Origin: Anaeromyxobacter oryzae
Lineage (GTDB): Bacteria > Myxococcota > Myxococcia > Myxococcales > Anaeromyxobacteraceae
Length of the DNA stretch: 64,000 nt
NCBI RefSeq assembly: GCF_023169945.1
Contig: NZ_AP025591.1
Span: 2,998,501-3,062,500, forward strand
Direction of reading: 5' to 3'
Position numbers and translations under genes: made by a program. Shown piece by piece: positions 7,340 through 16,556 of this stretch; within the stretch, counting starts at the first letter, position 1; every line of letters starts with the position of its first letter. Under the pieces are notes generated by a model. That model ran no database searches. It was not told the origin of the DNA and was given only the letters and a program-made list of their open reading frames with translations.

Positions 7340-9334
7340 ATGTATCCGCCCGCCATGACCCGGCTCCCCGTCGTCCAGCAGGCGCGCGCCCGCCCGCCCC
7401 CTCCCGGCCCCGAGGTCTTCCTCCCGACGGCGCCGGCCGAGGTCCGGGCGCGCGGCTGGACCGGGCTCGACGTGCTCCTCGTGACCGGGGACGCCTACGT
7501 GGATCACCCGAGCTTCGGCGCCGCGGTGATCGGGCGCGTGCTCGAGGCGGCGGGGTACCGGGTCGGGATCGTCGCGCAGCCGGACTGGCGGACGACGAAG
7601 GACCTCGTTCGCCTCGGCCGGCCGAACCTCTTCGTGGGCGTCACCTCGGGCGCGATGGACTCGATGGTGAACCACTACACCGCCCACAAGCGGCCGCGGT
7701 CCGACGACGCCTACACGCCCGGCGGGGTCGCCGGGCGACGGCCGGACCGCGCGACCACCGTGTACGCGCGGCTCCTCCGCGAGGCGTTCGGGCCGACGCT
7801 GCCCATCGTCATCGGCGGCATCGAGGCGTCGCTCCGCCGGATCGCGCACTACGACTACTGGGACGACCGGGTCCTCCCGTCGGTGCTCGTCCCGTCCGGC
7901 GCCGACCTCCTCGTGTACGGCCAGGGCGAGAAGCCCATCCTCGAGATCGCCCGCCGGCTCGCCTCCGGCGAGGACATCTGCGGGCTCGTCGACGTGCCCG
8001 GGACCGCGCTCGCCGTGCCTGACCTCGCGATGGCGATGCTCGAGGGGCGCGAGCGCGGCGTGGTGGAGCTGCCGGCGTACGAGGAGATCACCGTCGACAA
8101 GCGGCGGTTCGCGGAGTTCAGCCGGCTCTACCACCTCGAGCACAACGGCGAGAACGCGCGGATCCTCGTGCAGCCGCACGGCCGCGGCGAGAAGGCGCGG
8201 TTCGTGGTGGTGAACCCGCCCATGCCCTCGCCGACCACCGAGGAGCTCGACCGGATCGCCGAGCTCCCGTACGTCCGTGAGGCCCACCCGTCATACGGCG
8301 GTGCGCACATCCCCGCGCTCGAGCAGATCCGCTGGTCGGTGCAGATCCTCCGCGGCTGCGCGGCCGGGTGTGCGTTCTGCTGCATCACCGAGCACCAGGG
8401 GCGCGACATCGCCTCCCGGTCCGAGGCGAGCGTCGTCCGGGAGATCGAGACCCTCGCGCGGAAGGAGAGCTTCAAGGGGACGATCACCGACGTCGGCGGC
8501 GCCACCGCCAACATGTGGCAGATGCGGTGCACGAGCGAGGAGGCCCACGCGGCGTGCCGCCGGCCGTCCTGCGTCTTCCCCACCGTCTGCCAGTTCTTCG
8601 AGACCGACCACGGCCCGCTCATCGACCTCTACGCGAAGGCGAAGGCGGTGAAGGGCGTGAAGCACCTCTTCGTCGGCTCGGGCGTGCGCTACGACCTCGC
8701 CCAGGCGGACGAGAAGAACGGCGCCCGGTACCTCAAGACGCTCGTGGCGAACCACGTGTCGGGCCAGCTCAAGGTCGCGCCCGAGCACGTGTGCGAGCCA
8801 GTCCTCAAGGTCATGAAGAAGCCCGCCGTCGCGTCGTTCGAGCGGTTCCGCAGGGACTTCGAGCGGTACACCAAGGAGGCCGGGAAGGAGCAGTACCTCG
8901 TCCCGTACTTCATCTCCTCGCACCCCGGCTCCTCGCTCGAGGAGGCGGTGCAGCTCATGGAGTACCTGCAGGACAACCGCTGGAAGCCGCAGCAGGTGCA
9001 GGACTTCATGCCGACGCCAATGACGCTCGCCTCGGACATCTACTGGTCCGGCTATCACCCGATGACCGGCAAGCCGGTCCACGTGACGCGCGACATGGAG
9101 GAGAAGCGGATGCAGAAGGCGCTCCTCCGCTGGGGCGATCCGAAGAACCGCCCGCTCGTGGAGAAGGCGCTCCGGAAGACCGGCAGGCTCAAGCCCGGCG
9201 AGTGGCTCGGACCCGGGATGCGGCCCCGGCGGAAGCCGGGCGCTTCGCCTTCGACCGCGGGAGCCGCGCCGGTCGGGTCCGGTTCGCGCGAGCAGCGCGA
9301 AGGCCGGCGGACGGGGCCGCACCGGGGGCGGTAG
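7340..9334 (+). CDS. YgiQ-family radical SAM protein
   Basis: The 664-residue protein has an N-terminal domain typical of YgiQ (LLVTGDAYVDHPSFG, GGIEASLRRIAHYDYWDD), then a radical SAM core with the Cys triad CAAGCAFC near residue 340 that binds a 4Fe-4S cluster. The C-terminal region includes QVQDFMPTPMTLA and ends in a basic, disordered tail. The family's reaction is not established. Two ATG codons (7340, 7355) are possible; neither has a clear ribosome site. Confidence 0.9.
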   Translation: MYPPAMTRLPVVQQARARPPPPGPEVFLPTAPAEVRARGWTGLDVLLVTGDAYVDHPSFGAAVIGRVLEAAGYRVGIVAQPDWRTTKDLVRLGRPNLFVGVTSGAMDSMVNHYTAHKRPRSDDAYTPGGVAGRRPDRATTVYARLLREAFGPTLPIVIGGIEASLRRIAHYDYWDDRVLPSVLVPSGADLLVYGQGEKPILEIARRLASGEDICGLVDVPGTALAVPDLAMAMLEGRERGVVELPAYEEITVDKRRFAEFSRLYHLEHNGENARILVQPHGRGEKARFVVVNPPMPSPTTEELDRIAELPYVREAHPSYGGAHIPALEQIRWSVQILRGCAAGCAFCCITEHQGRDIASRSEASVVREIETLARKESFKGTITDVGGATANMWQMRCTSEEAHAACRRPSCVFPTVCQFFETDHGPLIDLYAKAKAVKGVKHLFVGSGVRYDLAQADEKNGARYLKTLVANHVSGQLKVAPEHVCEPVLKVMKKPAVASFERFRRDFERYTKEAGKEQYLVPYFISSHPGSSLEEAVQLMEYLQDNRWKPQQVQDFMPTPMTLASDIYWSGYHPMTGKPVHVTRDMEEKRMQKALLRWGDPKNRPLVEKALRKTGRLKPGEWLGPGMRPRRKPGASPSTAGAAPVGSGSREQREGRRTGPHRGR

Positions 9335-9368
9335 CGCAGGGGGCCGCGGCGTCGCGGGAGGGGGCCGC

Positions 9369-11441
9369 CTAGGGCGCCGCCGGCGCCACGAGCGGCAACG
9401 TCACGACGAACTCCGCTCCGCCGCCCGACCCGTCGCTCGCCGCGCGCACCGAGCCGCCGTGCAGCTCGACGAGGCCCTTCACGAGGGCGAGCCCGAGGCC
9501 GAGGCCACCGTTCGCGCGCGCGAGGCCGCCCTCGGCCTGCACGAACGGCTCGAACACGCGAGGGAGCAGGTCGGGGGCGATGCCGACGCCCTCGTCGGCC
9601 ACGCGGAGCTCCGCGAAGCCCCCGGCCGCGTCCACGCTCGCGATGACCGAACCGGAGTCGCGGCTGAACTTGGCGGCGTTCTGGAGGAGGTTGCCGATCA
9701 CCTGCGCGATCCGCGTCTCGTCCGCCTCGATCCAGAGCGAGCCCGGGCAGAGGTCGACGCGCAGCGCGATCCCGCGGGTGGCGAACAGCGGCGCGTGGTC
9801 GTCGCAGACCCGGCGGACGATCTCGCGCACGTCGATGCGCCTGCGCTCGAGCTGGATCTTGCCGCGCGAGATCCGGGTCACGTCGAGGAGGTCGTCGACG
9901 AGCCGGGTGAGGTGCCCGGTCTGGCGCCGGATGATCTCCTGGGCGCGCGTCGCCTGCGGGCTGCCCGGGGCGGCGCGCTCGAGCAGGTAGAGGCCGTTCT
10001 GGATCGGGGCGAGCGGGTTCCGCAGCTCGTGCGAGAGCACGGCGATGAACTCGCTCTTCCGCCGGTCGGACTCACGGAGCGCCTCCTGGGCCTCGACGAG
10101 CGCGGTGACGTCGGTGTTCGTGCCGAACCACTGCACCACCCGCCCGGCGGCGTCCCTCAGGGGCTCGCAGCGGGTGAGGAACCGCCGGAACCTCCCGTCC
10201 GCGCCGCGCAGCGGGAACTCCATCTCGAAGGCGGTGCCGGTGGCGATGGACTCCTGCCACCGGCGCATCACGTCCGGCAGCGTCGCGGGATCGTGCACGC
10301 TCTGCCAGCCCCAGCCCTCCATCTGCGCCGGCGTCGTGCCGGTGTACTCGTACCAGCGCCGGTTGTACCAGGTGATGTAGCCGTCGGGCCGCGCGGTCCA
10401 GGCGAGCTGGGGCATCGAGTCGGCGAGCGCGCGCAGCCGCCGCTCGCTGTCGCGGAGGGCCTCCTCCGCGCGCTTCCGCTCGGTGATCACCTCGCTGAAG
10501 AGCATGATCCCGGCGATCTCGCCGGTCGCGGTGCGCCACGGGTGGATCTTCCAGTGGATCCAGTCCACCGACCCGTCCGAGCGCGGAAACGCCTCCTGGT
10601 CGCACTGCTCGACGGCGCCGGCGAGGCACCGGCGGTGGACCTCCCGCCAGCGCTCCGGGATCTCGGGGAACACGTCGTAGTGGCAGCGGCCGACGAGGTC
10701 TCCGTCGACGCGGAAGTCCTTGACGTAGCGCTGGCTCACCGCCAGGTACCTCATGTGGCGGTCGAACATCGCCACGGCGGCAGGCGTGTGCTCCACGAAG
10801 AGCCGCAGCCGCTCCTCGCTCTCGCGCTGGGCCGACGCCGCCCGCTGGCTCACGACCCGCTCCTCGGCGAGGTGGGCGATGAAGCGCGAGAACGCGAGGT
10901 CGTAGGCGACGATGTTCTCCACCGAGCGGCGGCTGAAGACGGGCACGCGGTCGAGCGCGGCGAGGTACGCCTCCTCGTCGTAGCCGAACTGCCGCGCCTG
11001 GCGGACGAACCGGTCCCGGTCCGGCGTCTCGCCCTCGTAGAAGAACTGCCCGAGGAAGAGGGTCGCGAGGTGCTCCCCCGCGACGACGATGGGGATCCCG
11101 ATGTCGCGCAGGCCGTTCTTGCAGGCGTACTCGTGCGGTTCCATCCCCGACGCGCGGGCCGCCAGGTACGCGTCGCTCTCCTCGCAGAGCCGGGCGGACT
11201 CCGGGTACGCGCGGTGGAACCGGACGCAGATGTCCTGCCAGCCGCAGCCGACGAGGATCGCGCCGTCGCGCGCGTCGATGATGCCGATGGGCATCCCGTT
11301 CGCGACGTAGTTCGCCTCCGCGAGCTTCTGGACGACGGACATGTCCAGGAGCTCCGCGAGGCGGTGCACCTTCGCGTCCGATGCGCTCCGGCCCTCCGGG
11401 GCGGTCCGCTGACCGTGCACGCCGGCGTGCTCGTCGATCAT
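9369..11441 (-). CDS. PocR/PAS/PAS sensor histidine kinase
   Basis: The 690-residue protein has no membrane span. Residues about 30-190 form a PocR ligand-binding domain (GMPIGIIDARDG, CKNGLRDIGIPI, ATLFLGQFFYEG). Two PAS domains follow (about 225-340 and 345-465), then a HisKA dimerisation helix with the phospho-His in FIAVLSHELRNPLAP, and an ATPase domain with the N box NLLQNAAKF and the G box GGLGLGLALV. PocR domains sense small molecules such as hydrocarbon derivatives. No response regulator is adjacent, so it is an orphan kinase. ATG at 11441 is preceded by GGAGGGA at good spacing. Confidence 0.92.
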   Translation of the reverse strand: MIDEHAGVHGQRTAPEGRSASDAKVHRLAELLDMSVVQKLAEANYVANGMPIGIIDARDGAILVGCGWQDICVRFHRAYPESARLCEESDAYLAARASGMEPHEYACKNGLRDIGIPIVVAGEHLATLFLGQFFYEGETPDRDRFVRQARQFGYDEEAYLAALDRVPVFSRRSVENIVAYDLAFSRFIAHLAEERVVSQRAASAQRESEERLRLFVEHTPAAVAMFDRHMRYLAVSQRYVKDFRVDGDLVGRCHYDVFPEIPERWREVHRRCLAGAVEQCDQEAFPRSDGSVDWIHWKIHPWRTATGEIAGIMLFSEVITERKRAEEALRDSERRLRALADSMPQLAWTARPDGYITWYNRRWYEYTGTTPAQMEGWGWQSVHDPATLPDVMRRWQESIATGTAFEMEFPLRGADGRFRRFLTRCEPLRDAAGRVVQWFGTNTDVTALVEAQEALRESDRRKSEFIAVLSHELRNPLAPIQNGLYLLERAAPGSPQATRAQEIIRRQTGHLTRLVDDLLDVTRISRGKIQLERRRIDVREIVRRVCDDHAPLFATRGIALRVDLCPGSLWIEADETRIAQVIGNLLQNAAKFSRDSGSVIASVDAAGGFAELRVADEGVGIAPDLLPRVFEPFVQAEGGLARANGGLGLGLALVKGLVELHGGSVRAASDGSGGGAEFVVTLPLVAPAAP

Positions 11442-11622
11442 CCGCGTCCCTCCGCTAGTGCGCCGGGAGCCGCGCCCACGCTCCACCGGATCAACGAGCC
11501 GAAGCGTACTGCGAATCCGGAGCGCGGTGGGCGGGACCCGAGCGTCCGGAGCGCCGGACCGAGCGCACCCTCCCGGGCCCGGGCGGGCAGGTGGCCGGCT
11601 GCTCGCGGGTCCGGGGGCGCCC

Positions 11623-11651
11623 GTGACGCCGGGACGGGGGTGCGCTAGCCT
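11623..11651 (+). promoter_or_regulatory. Promoter of bioA
   Basis: GTGACG at 11623-11628 and TAGCCT at 11646-11651 are separated by 17 bp. The -10 ends 9 nt before the bioA ATG, so the transcript is probably leaderless. I see no BirA-like operator palindrome. Confidence 0.5.
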
Positions 11652-11660
11652 CCCCGCGCC

Positions 11661-13034
11661 ATGGACGAGAACAGCCGCGCAGCGCGTCATCGCCGCCTGT
11701 GGGAAGCGGACCACCGCCACCTCTGGCATCCGTTCACCCAGATGCAGGACTGGCTCGCCGAGGAGCCGATCATCGTCGACGCCGCGGACGGCGTCTTCCT
11801 CGTCGACACCCTCGGGAACCGCTACCTCGACGGCGTCTCGTCGCTGTGGTGCAACGTCCACGGCCACCGGGTGCCCGAGATCGATCGCGCGGTCGAGGCG
11901 CAGCTCGGGAAGGTCGCGCACTCGACGCTGCTCGGCCTCGCGTCCACCGCGTCGATCGAGTGCGCCGAGGAGCTCGCGAGGCATCTGCCCGCTGGCCTGA
12001 CGCGGATCTTCTTCTCGGACGCGGGCGCGACCGCCGTGGAGATCGCGCTCAAGATGGCCTACCAGCATCACCAGCTCCGGGGCGACGCCGCGCGGACCGA
12101 GTTCGTGGCGCTCCGCGGCGGATACCACGGCGACACCATCGGGTCGGTGTCGCTCGGCGGGATCGACCTGTTCCACCGGATCTTCAAGCCGCTCCTCTTC
12201 GACGTGCACCACGCGCCGCAGCCGTACTGCTACCGCTGCCCGCTCGGGAAGGAGCGCGCGACCTGCGGGATGGCGTGCGCGGACGACGTGGAGGCGATCT
12301 TCGAGGCGCGGAAGGGGAAGGTGGCCGCCCTCGTCCTCGAGCCGGTGATGCAGGGCGCCGACGGGATGATCGCGCAGCCGCCCGGGTACGTCCGCCGGAT
12401 GCGGGAGATCTGCGATCGCCACGGCGCGCTCCTCGTCTGTGACGAGGTGGCGACGGGGTGGGGGCGGACCGGCACCACCTTCGCGGTGGAGCAGGAGGGG
12501 ATCGTCCCGGACATCCTCACGATGGCGAAGGGGCTCACGGGCGGCTACCTGCCGCTCGCCGCCACGATCACGACCGAGCGCGTGTTCGAGTCGTTCCTCG
12601 CGCCATACGAGGAGAAGAAGACCTTCTTCCACGGTCACACCTACGCGGGGAACCCCCTCGCCTGCGCGGCCGCGACCGCGTCGATGAAGCTCTTCACGGA
12701 GCGGAAGATCGTCGCCGGGCTGCCCGCGAAGATCGCGGCGCTCGCGCGCGCGCTCGAGCCCGCGGCGCGGCTCCCGCACGTCGGCGAGATCCGCCAGCGC
12801 GGGCTCATGGTCGGGATCGAGCTCGTCCGGGATCGTGCCACGAAGGAGGAGTACGCGTACCCGCTCCGCGCCGGGCACGAGGTGATCCTGGAGGCGCGGA
12901 AGCACGGCGCCCTGCTCCGGCCGCTCGGGAACGTCGTCGTCCTCATGCCGCCGCTCGCGATGACGGAGGCCGAGCTCGAGCAGCTCGCCGGGATCACGAT
13001 CGCGGCCATCGAGGCCGTGACCGCGAGGATCTGA
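11661..13034 (+). CDS. bioA: Adenosylmethionine-8-amino-7-oxononanoate aminotransferase
   Basis: BioA transfers an amino group from S-adenosylmethionine to KAPA, giving DAPA in biotin synthesis. The 457-residue PLP enzyme shows HLWHPFTQMQDW at the N-terminus, SDAGATAVEIALKMAYQ, RGGYHGDTIGS, the DEVATGWGRTG cofactor motif, and the PLP lysine in MAKGLTGGYLPL. HGHTYAGNPLACAAA follows. These features separate it from general omega-aminotransferases. bioD lies about 160 bp downstream on the same strand. bioB and bioF are not in the window. Confidence 0.95.
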   Translation: MDENSRAARHRRLWEADHRHLWHPFTQMQDWLAEEPIIVDAADGVFLVDTLGNRYLDGVSSLWCNVHGHRVPEIDRAVEAQLGKVAHSTLLGLASTASIECAEELARHLPAGLTRIFFSDAGATAVEIALKMAYQHHQLRGDAARTEFVALRGGYHGDTIGSVSLGGIDLFHRIFKPLLFDVHHAPQPYCYRCPLGKERATCGMACADDVEAIFEARKGKVAALVLEPVMQGADGMIAQPPGYVRRMREICDRHGALLVCDEVATGWGRTGTTFAVEQEGIVPDILTMAKGLTGGYLPLAATITTERVFESFLAPYEEKKTFFHGHTYAGNPLACAAATASMKLFTERKIVAGLPAKIAALARALEPAARLPHVGEIRQRGLMVGIELVRDRATKEEYAYPLRAGHEVILEARKHGALLRPLGNVVVLMPPLAMTEAELEQLAGITIAAIEAVTARI

Positions 13035-13049
13035 ATGAACCTGACCGTG

Positions 13050-13198
13050 AAGCGCGGCGGGGGAGGGGCGGAGCCCCTCGACGCGCGGAGCGCGCGCGGC
13101 GCCGCGAACGCGGCCGCGCGCGATCACGGGCCCCGCGCAGCAGGGGTGGGGCCCCGGCGGCTTCGCCGGCGGGGCGGGGGCGCAGCCCTCGAGGCGAC
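13050..13198 (+). repeat. Cluster of GC-rich hairpins between bioA and bioD
   Basis: The 164-bp gap carries serial stem-loops with similar GGA loops (AGGGGC-GGA-GCCCCT near 13066, CGCGC-GGA-GCGCG near 13083) and a further CGCC-rich stem near 13150-13180. It looks like a REP/BIME-type intergenic element. It may separate or tune expression of bioD relative to bioA. Confidence 0.45.
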
Positions 13199-13870
13199 AT
13201 GAGAGGCCTCTTCGTCACCGCCACCGACACCGGCGTCGGGAAGACCGAGGTCGCGTGCGCGATCCTCCGGAACGCGCGCGCCGCGGGCCTGGACGTCATC
13301 GGGATGAAGCCGGCGCAGTCCGGGCACGATCCCGGCGAGCCCTCCGACGCCGACCGGCTCCGCGCCGCGTGCGATGGAGCCGAGCCGCTCGAGGTCATCT
13401 GCCCGTACACCTTCGCGGCGCCGCTCGCGCCGGCGGTCGCGGCGCGGGTGGAGGGCAAGACGGTCTCCCTCGCGCGCATCGTCGACGCGGCCCGCGCGCT
13501 CGCGGCGCGGCACGAGGCCGTCCTCGTGGAGGGCGCGGGCGGGCTCCTCGTCCCGCTCACGGAGCGCGAGACGTACGCGGACCTCGCCCGGGCGCTCGGG
13601 CTGGCCGCGCTCGTCGTCGCGCGCGCCGGGCTCGGGACGGTGAACCACGTCGCGCTCACGGTGGAGGCGCTCCGCGCGCGCAGGATCCCGCTCGCCGGGA
13701 TCGTGCTGAACCGCACCGTCGCGGAGGACGATCCGTCGGTCCCGCACAACGTGGCGGAGATCGCGCGATTGACTGGGTGTGAACCGCTCGCGACGCTGCC
13801 GTTCGTGCGCGATATCGCCGAGCGCGCGTCGATCGTGCGATCCAGGCTCGCCGGAAAGATCCAGTTCTAG
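13199..13870 (+). CDS. bioD: Dethiobiotin synthetase
   Basis: BioD closes the ureido ring of dethiobiotin from DAPA, CO2 and ATP. The 223-residue protein begins MRGLFVTATDTGVGKTEVAC, the P-loop (TDTGVGKT) diagnostic of BioD. The KPAQSG motif, the VEGAGGLLVPL segment and the GTVNHVALTVEALR helix are all present. Length is normal. It follows bioA on the same strand after a hairpin-rich gap. The ATG at 13199 directly starts the conserved beta strand. Confidence 0.95.
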   Translation: MRGLFVTATDTGVGKTEVACAILRNARAAGLDVIGMKPAQSGHDPGEPSDADRLRAACDGAEPLEVICPYTFAAPLAPAVAARVEGKTVSLARIVDAARALAARHEAVLVEGAGGLLVPLTERETYADLARALGLAALVVARAGLGTVNHVALTVEALRARRIPLAGIVLNRTVAEDDPSVPHNVAEIARLTGCEPLATLPFVRDIAERASIVRSRLAGKIQF

Positions 13871-13910
13871 GCTTCCCGGGCGAAAAATGGATCGCCCCGG
13901 AGATCGATCC

Positions 13911-13916
13911 TAGAGA
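13911..13916 (+). promoter_or_regulatory. -10-like TAGAGA before a small gene
   Basis: The hexamer ends 7 nt before the GTG start at 13924. No ribosome site intervenes. Confidence 0.4.
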
Positions 13917-13923
13917 TCGCGAC

Positions 13924-14196
13924 GTGCCGAACGTCGTCGATCTCACCCTCGTCTCCCGCGCGCGCCGCGCGCTCCACGCCACGCTCGACGAGCGCGGCCT
14001 CGGCTTCTTCCTCGCGCCCGGCTCCCGCACGCCGAAGCTCGAGCCGCGCCGCATCGCCTGGGTCGTCGAGGCCGCACGGCGGAACGTGTCGCACCGCGCG
14101 CGCCACGATCCGAACGCGCTGTCGCGCACGCGCCGCGTGCTGCGCCGCGAGCTCATCCGGCTCCTCACGCAGGCGATGCTGCAGGCCGGCCTGTAG
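13924..14196 (+). CDS. Small basic hypothetical protein
   Basis: The 90-residue, Arg-rich, helical protein starts with GTG at 13924. I do not recognise a family. It has no membrane segment or signal peptide. The high Arg and His content could suit nucleic acid binding, but that is only a composition argument. It lies alone between bioD and glgB with its own promoter-like hexamer. Confidence 0.55.
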   Translation: MPNVVDLTLVSRARRALHATLDERGLGFFLAPGSRTPKLEPRRIAWVVEAARRNVSHRARHDPNALSRTRRVLRRELIRLLTQAMLQAGL

Positions 14197-14270
14197 GCGC
14201 CGCCGCGCGCCCGGCGCGGGCGGAGTCGGGGCGGACCACCCGGGAGTGGGCCGGCGGGCCCGGAAGGCGC

Positions 14271-14276
14271 TATGAG
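14271..14276 (+). promoter_or_regulatory. -10-like TATGAG before glgB
   Basis: The hexamer ends 7 nt before ATG 14284. It overlaps the alternative upstream ATG at 14272, which would make that start untranslatable if the promoter is used. Confidence 0.4.
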
Positions 14277-14283
14277 CCCCACC

Positions 14284-16227
14284 ATGAACGGCGCACCCGC
14301 AGCGATCCGCGACCGGGGCCCCATCCTCTCCGGCCAGGACCTGCACCTCTGGAACGAGGGCCGGCACCTCCGCGCATACCGCGTGCTCGGCGCGCACCTC
14401 GCGACGGTCGGCGGCCAGGCCGGCGTGGCGTTCGCGGTGTGGGCGCCGAACGCCGACGCCGTGAGCGTCGTCGGGGACTGGAACGGCTGGGTGCCGGACC
14501 GCGACCCGCTGTCCCGCGAGGGCGGCTCCGGGATCTGGGCCGGGTTCGTCCCGGGCCTCGGCCAGGGCACCGTCTACAAGTTCCACGTCCGCTCGCGCCT
14601 CCACGGGTACGCGGTCGACAAGGCAGACCCGTTCGGGTTCCGTCACGAGACGCCGCCCAGCACGGCGTCGGTGGTGTGGGACCTCGACTATTCGTGGAGC
14701 GACTCCGAGTGGATGAGGACGCGGTCGGCGCGGAACGCCCTCGACGCCCCCATCTCCATCTACGAGGTGCACCTCGGCTCGTGGCGGCGCGATCCCGCCG
14801 AGCCGCGCCGGTTCCTCTCGTACCGCGAGATCGCTCCGCTCCTCGCCGAGCACGCCGTCGCGATGGGCTTCACGCACGTGGAGCTGCTCCCGGTGATGGA
14901 GCACCCGTTCTACGGATCGTGGGGCTACCAGGTGACGGGGTTCTTCGCGCCGTCGTCCCGCTACGGCGCGCCGCAGGACCTGATGTTCCTCGTCGACACG
15001 CTCCACCAGGCGGGCGTGGGGGTGATCCTCGACTTCGTGCCGGCGCACTTCCCGTCCGATCAGCACGGCCTCGGCTACTTCGACGGGACGCACCTCTTCG
15101 AGCACGCCGATCGCCGGCAGGGGCACCACCCCGACTGGAAGAGCGAGATCTTCAACTACGGCCGGCACGAGGTCCGGAGCTTCCTCGAGTCTGCGGCGAT
15201 GTTCTGGCTCGACGCGTACCACGCGGACGGGCTCCGCGTGGACGCGGTCGCCTCCATGCTCTACCTCGACTACTCGCGGAAGGCGGGGGAGTGGATCCCG
15301 AACGCGTACGGCGGCCGGGAGAACCTCGACGCGATCGCGTTCCTCCGCGCGATGAACGAGGACGTCTACCGCGAGTACCCGGACGTGCAGACGTACGCGG
15401 AGGAGTCGACGTCCTGGCCGATGGTGTCGCGGCCGCTCTACGTGGGTGGGCTCGGCTTCGGGCTCAAGTGGGACATGGGGTGGATGCACGACACGCTGCG
15501 CTACCTCGGGCACGACCCCATCCACCGGAAGTACCACCACAACGAGCTCACCTTCCGGACGATGTACGCCGGCTCGGAGAACTTCGTCCTGCCGCTCTCG
15601 CACGACGAGGTCGTCCACGAGAAGGGCTCGCTGCTCGGCAAGATGGCGGGCGACGACCGGGCGAAGTTCGCGAACCTGAGGCTCCTCTACGCCTGGATGT
15701 TCGTGCAGGCCGGCAAGAAGCTCCTCTTCATGGGCGGCGAGCTCGCGCAGGGGCGCGAGTGGAACCACGAGCAGAGCCTCGACTGGCACCTCCTCGCGGA
15801 CGAGCGGCACGCGGGCGTCTCCGCGTTCGTGAAGGACCTGAACCGGCTGTACCGCGCGATGCCCGCGCTGCACGCGCGGGACTGCGCGCCGGGCGGCTTC
15901 GAGTGGATCGACTGCGGCGACGCGGAGAACGCCGTCGTCTCCCTGCTCCGGCGCGGCGGGGAGGCCGACCCGCCCCTCGTCGCCGTCTTCAACTTCACGC
16001 CGGTCCTCCGCGCCGATTACCGGATCGGCGTGCCGTTCGGCGGCTTCTGGCGGGAGGTCCTGAACGGCGACGCGCGGGAGTACGGCGGGTCGGGCGCCGG
16101 GAACTGGGGCGGCGTCGATGCGGAGGACCTGCCGTGGCACGGCCGGCCGGCGTCGGTTCCCCTCACGCTGCCGCCGCTCGCGGCGGTGTTCCTCGCCCGG
16201 GCCGATGGCGGGAGCCGCTCGTGGTGA
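14284..16227 (+). CDS. glgB: 1,4-alpha-glucan branching enzyme
   Basis: GlgB cuts alpha-1,4-glucan chains and rejoins them in alpha-1,6 linkage during glycogen synthesis. The 647-residue product has an N-terminal CBM48 domain ([18 protein letters not shown]) and a GH13 barrel with the nucleophile Asp in [10 protein letters not shown], the acid Glu in YAEESTSWP and the SHDEVVH motif, plus a C-terminal beta domain. It is shorter than the E. coli enzyme, consistent with lacking the extra N1 module. ATG 14284 is preferred over 14272 because the promoter-like TATGAG overlaps the latter. glgC lies 42 kb away in this window. Confidence 0.93.
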   Translation: MNGAPAAIRDRGPILSGQDLHLWNEGRHLRAYRVLGAHLATVGGQAGVAFAVWAPNADAVSVVGDWNGWVPDRDPLSREGGSGIWAGFVPGLGQGTVYKFHVRSRLHGYAVDKADPFGFRHETPPSTASVVWDLDYSWSDSEWMRTRSARNALDAPISIYEVHLGSWRRDPAEPRRFLSYREIAPLLAEHAVAMGFTHVELLPVMEHPFYGSWGYQVTGFFAPSSRYGAPQDLMFLVDTLHQAGVGVILDFVPAHFPSDQHGLGYFDGTHLFEHADRRQGHHPDWKSEIFNYGRHEVRSFLESAAMFWLDAYHADGLRVDAVASMLYLDYSRKAGEWIPNAYGGRENLDAIAFLRAMNEDVYREYPDVQTYAEESTSWPMVSRPLYVGGLGFGLKWDMGWMHDTLRYLGHDPIHRKYHHNELTFRTMYAGSENFVLPLSHDEVVHEKGSLLGKMAGDDRAKFANLRLLYAWMFVQAGKKLLFMGGELAQGREWNHEQSLDWHLLADERHAGVSAFVKDLNRLYRAMPALHARDCAPGGFEWIDCGDAENAVVSLLRRGGEADPPLVAVFNFTPVLRADYRIGVPFGGFWREVLNGDAREYGGSGAGNWGGVDAEDLPWHGRPASVPLTLPPLAAVFLARADGGSRSW

Positions 16228-16265
16228 GCCCCGCGCCCGTCGACGGGTGAGGGGGCGCGCGCCCG

Positions 16266-16541
16266 TCAGCCGACCTTCGGCGCCTTCTTCGTCACGTACC
16301 GGAGGCGGAGATCGGTGAGGAGGTTCTCCATGAACTTCTCCTCCTCGGGGGTGAGGTTCCCCTTCGTCTTCACGCGGAGCATCGCGAGGATGTCGATCGT
16401 CTGCTTCGCGAGCGGCAGGTCCGCCGGGGCGGGCTCACCCGTCTCGGGGTGCGGGGCGTCGCCGAGGTGCACGAACGCGCTCGACGCGAGGGAGAGCACG
16501 AAGGTGTAGAAGTCGATGGCGCCGGGGGTCTCGTCCGTCAT
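16266..16541 (-). CDS. DUF1844 family protein
   Basis: The 91-residue protein matches the small DUF1844 family: FYTFVLSLASSAFVHLG, then LAKQTIDILAMLRVKTKGNL, then EEKFMENLLTDLRLRYV. Its function is unknown. It starts 15 bp after the htrA stop with GAGGAAG before the ATG, and is probably cotranscribed with htrA and the acidic small protein upstream. Confidence 0.85.
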   Translation of the reverse strand: MTDETPGAIDFYTFVLSLASSAFVHLGDAPHPETGEPAPADLPLAKQTIDILAMLRVKTKGNLTPEEEKFMENLLTDLRLRYVTKKAPKVG

Positions 16542-16556
16542 GGCCGTCTTCCTCGT

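Noticed and set aside
14272..14283. Upstream ATG of glgB as the start
   Set aside because: It overlaps a TATGAG promoter-like hexamer and adds only four residues outside the conserved domain; ATG 14284 fits better. Not excluded.
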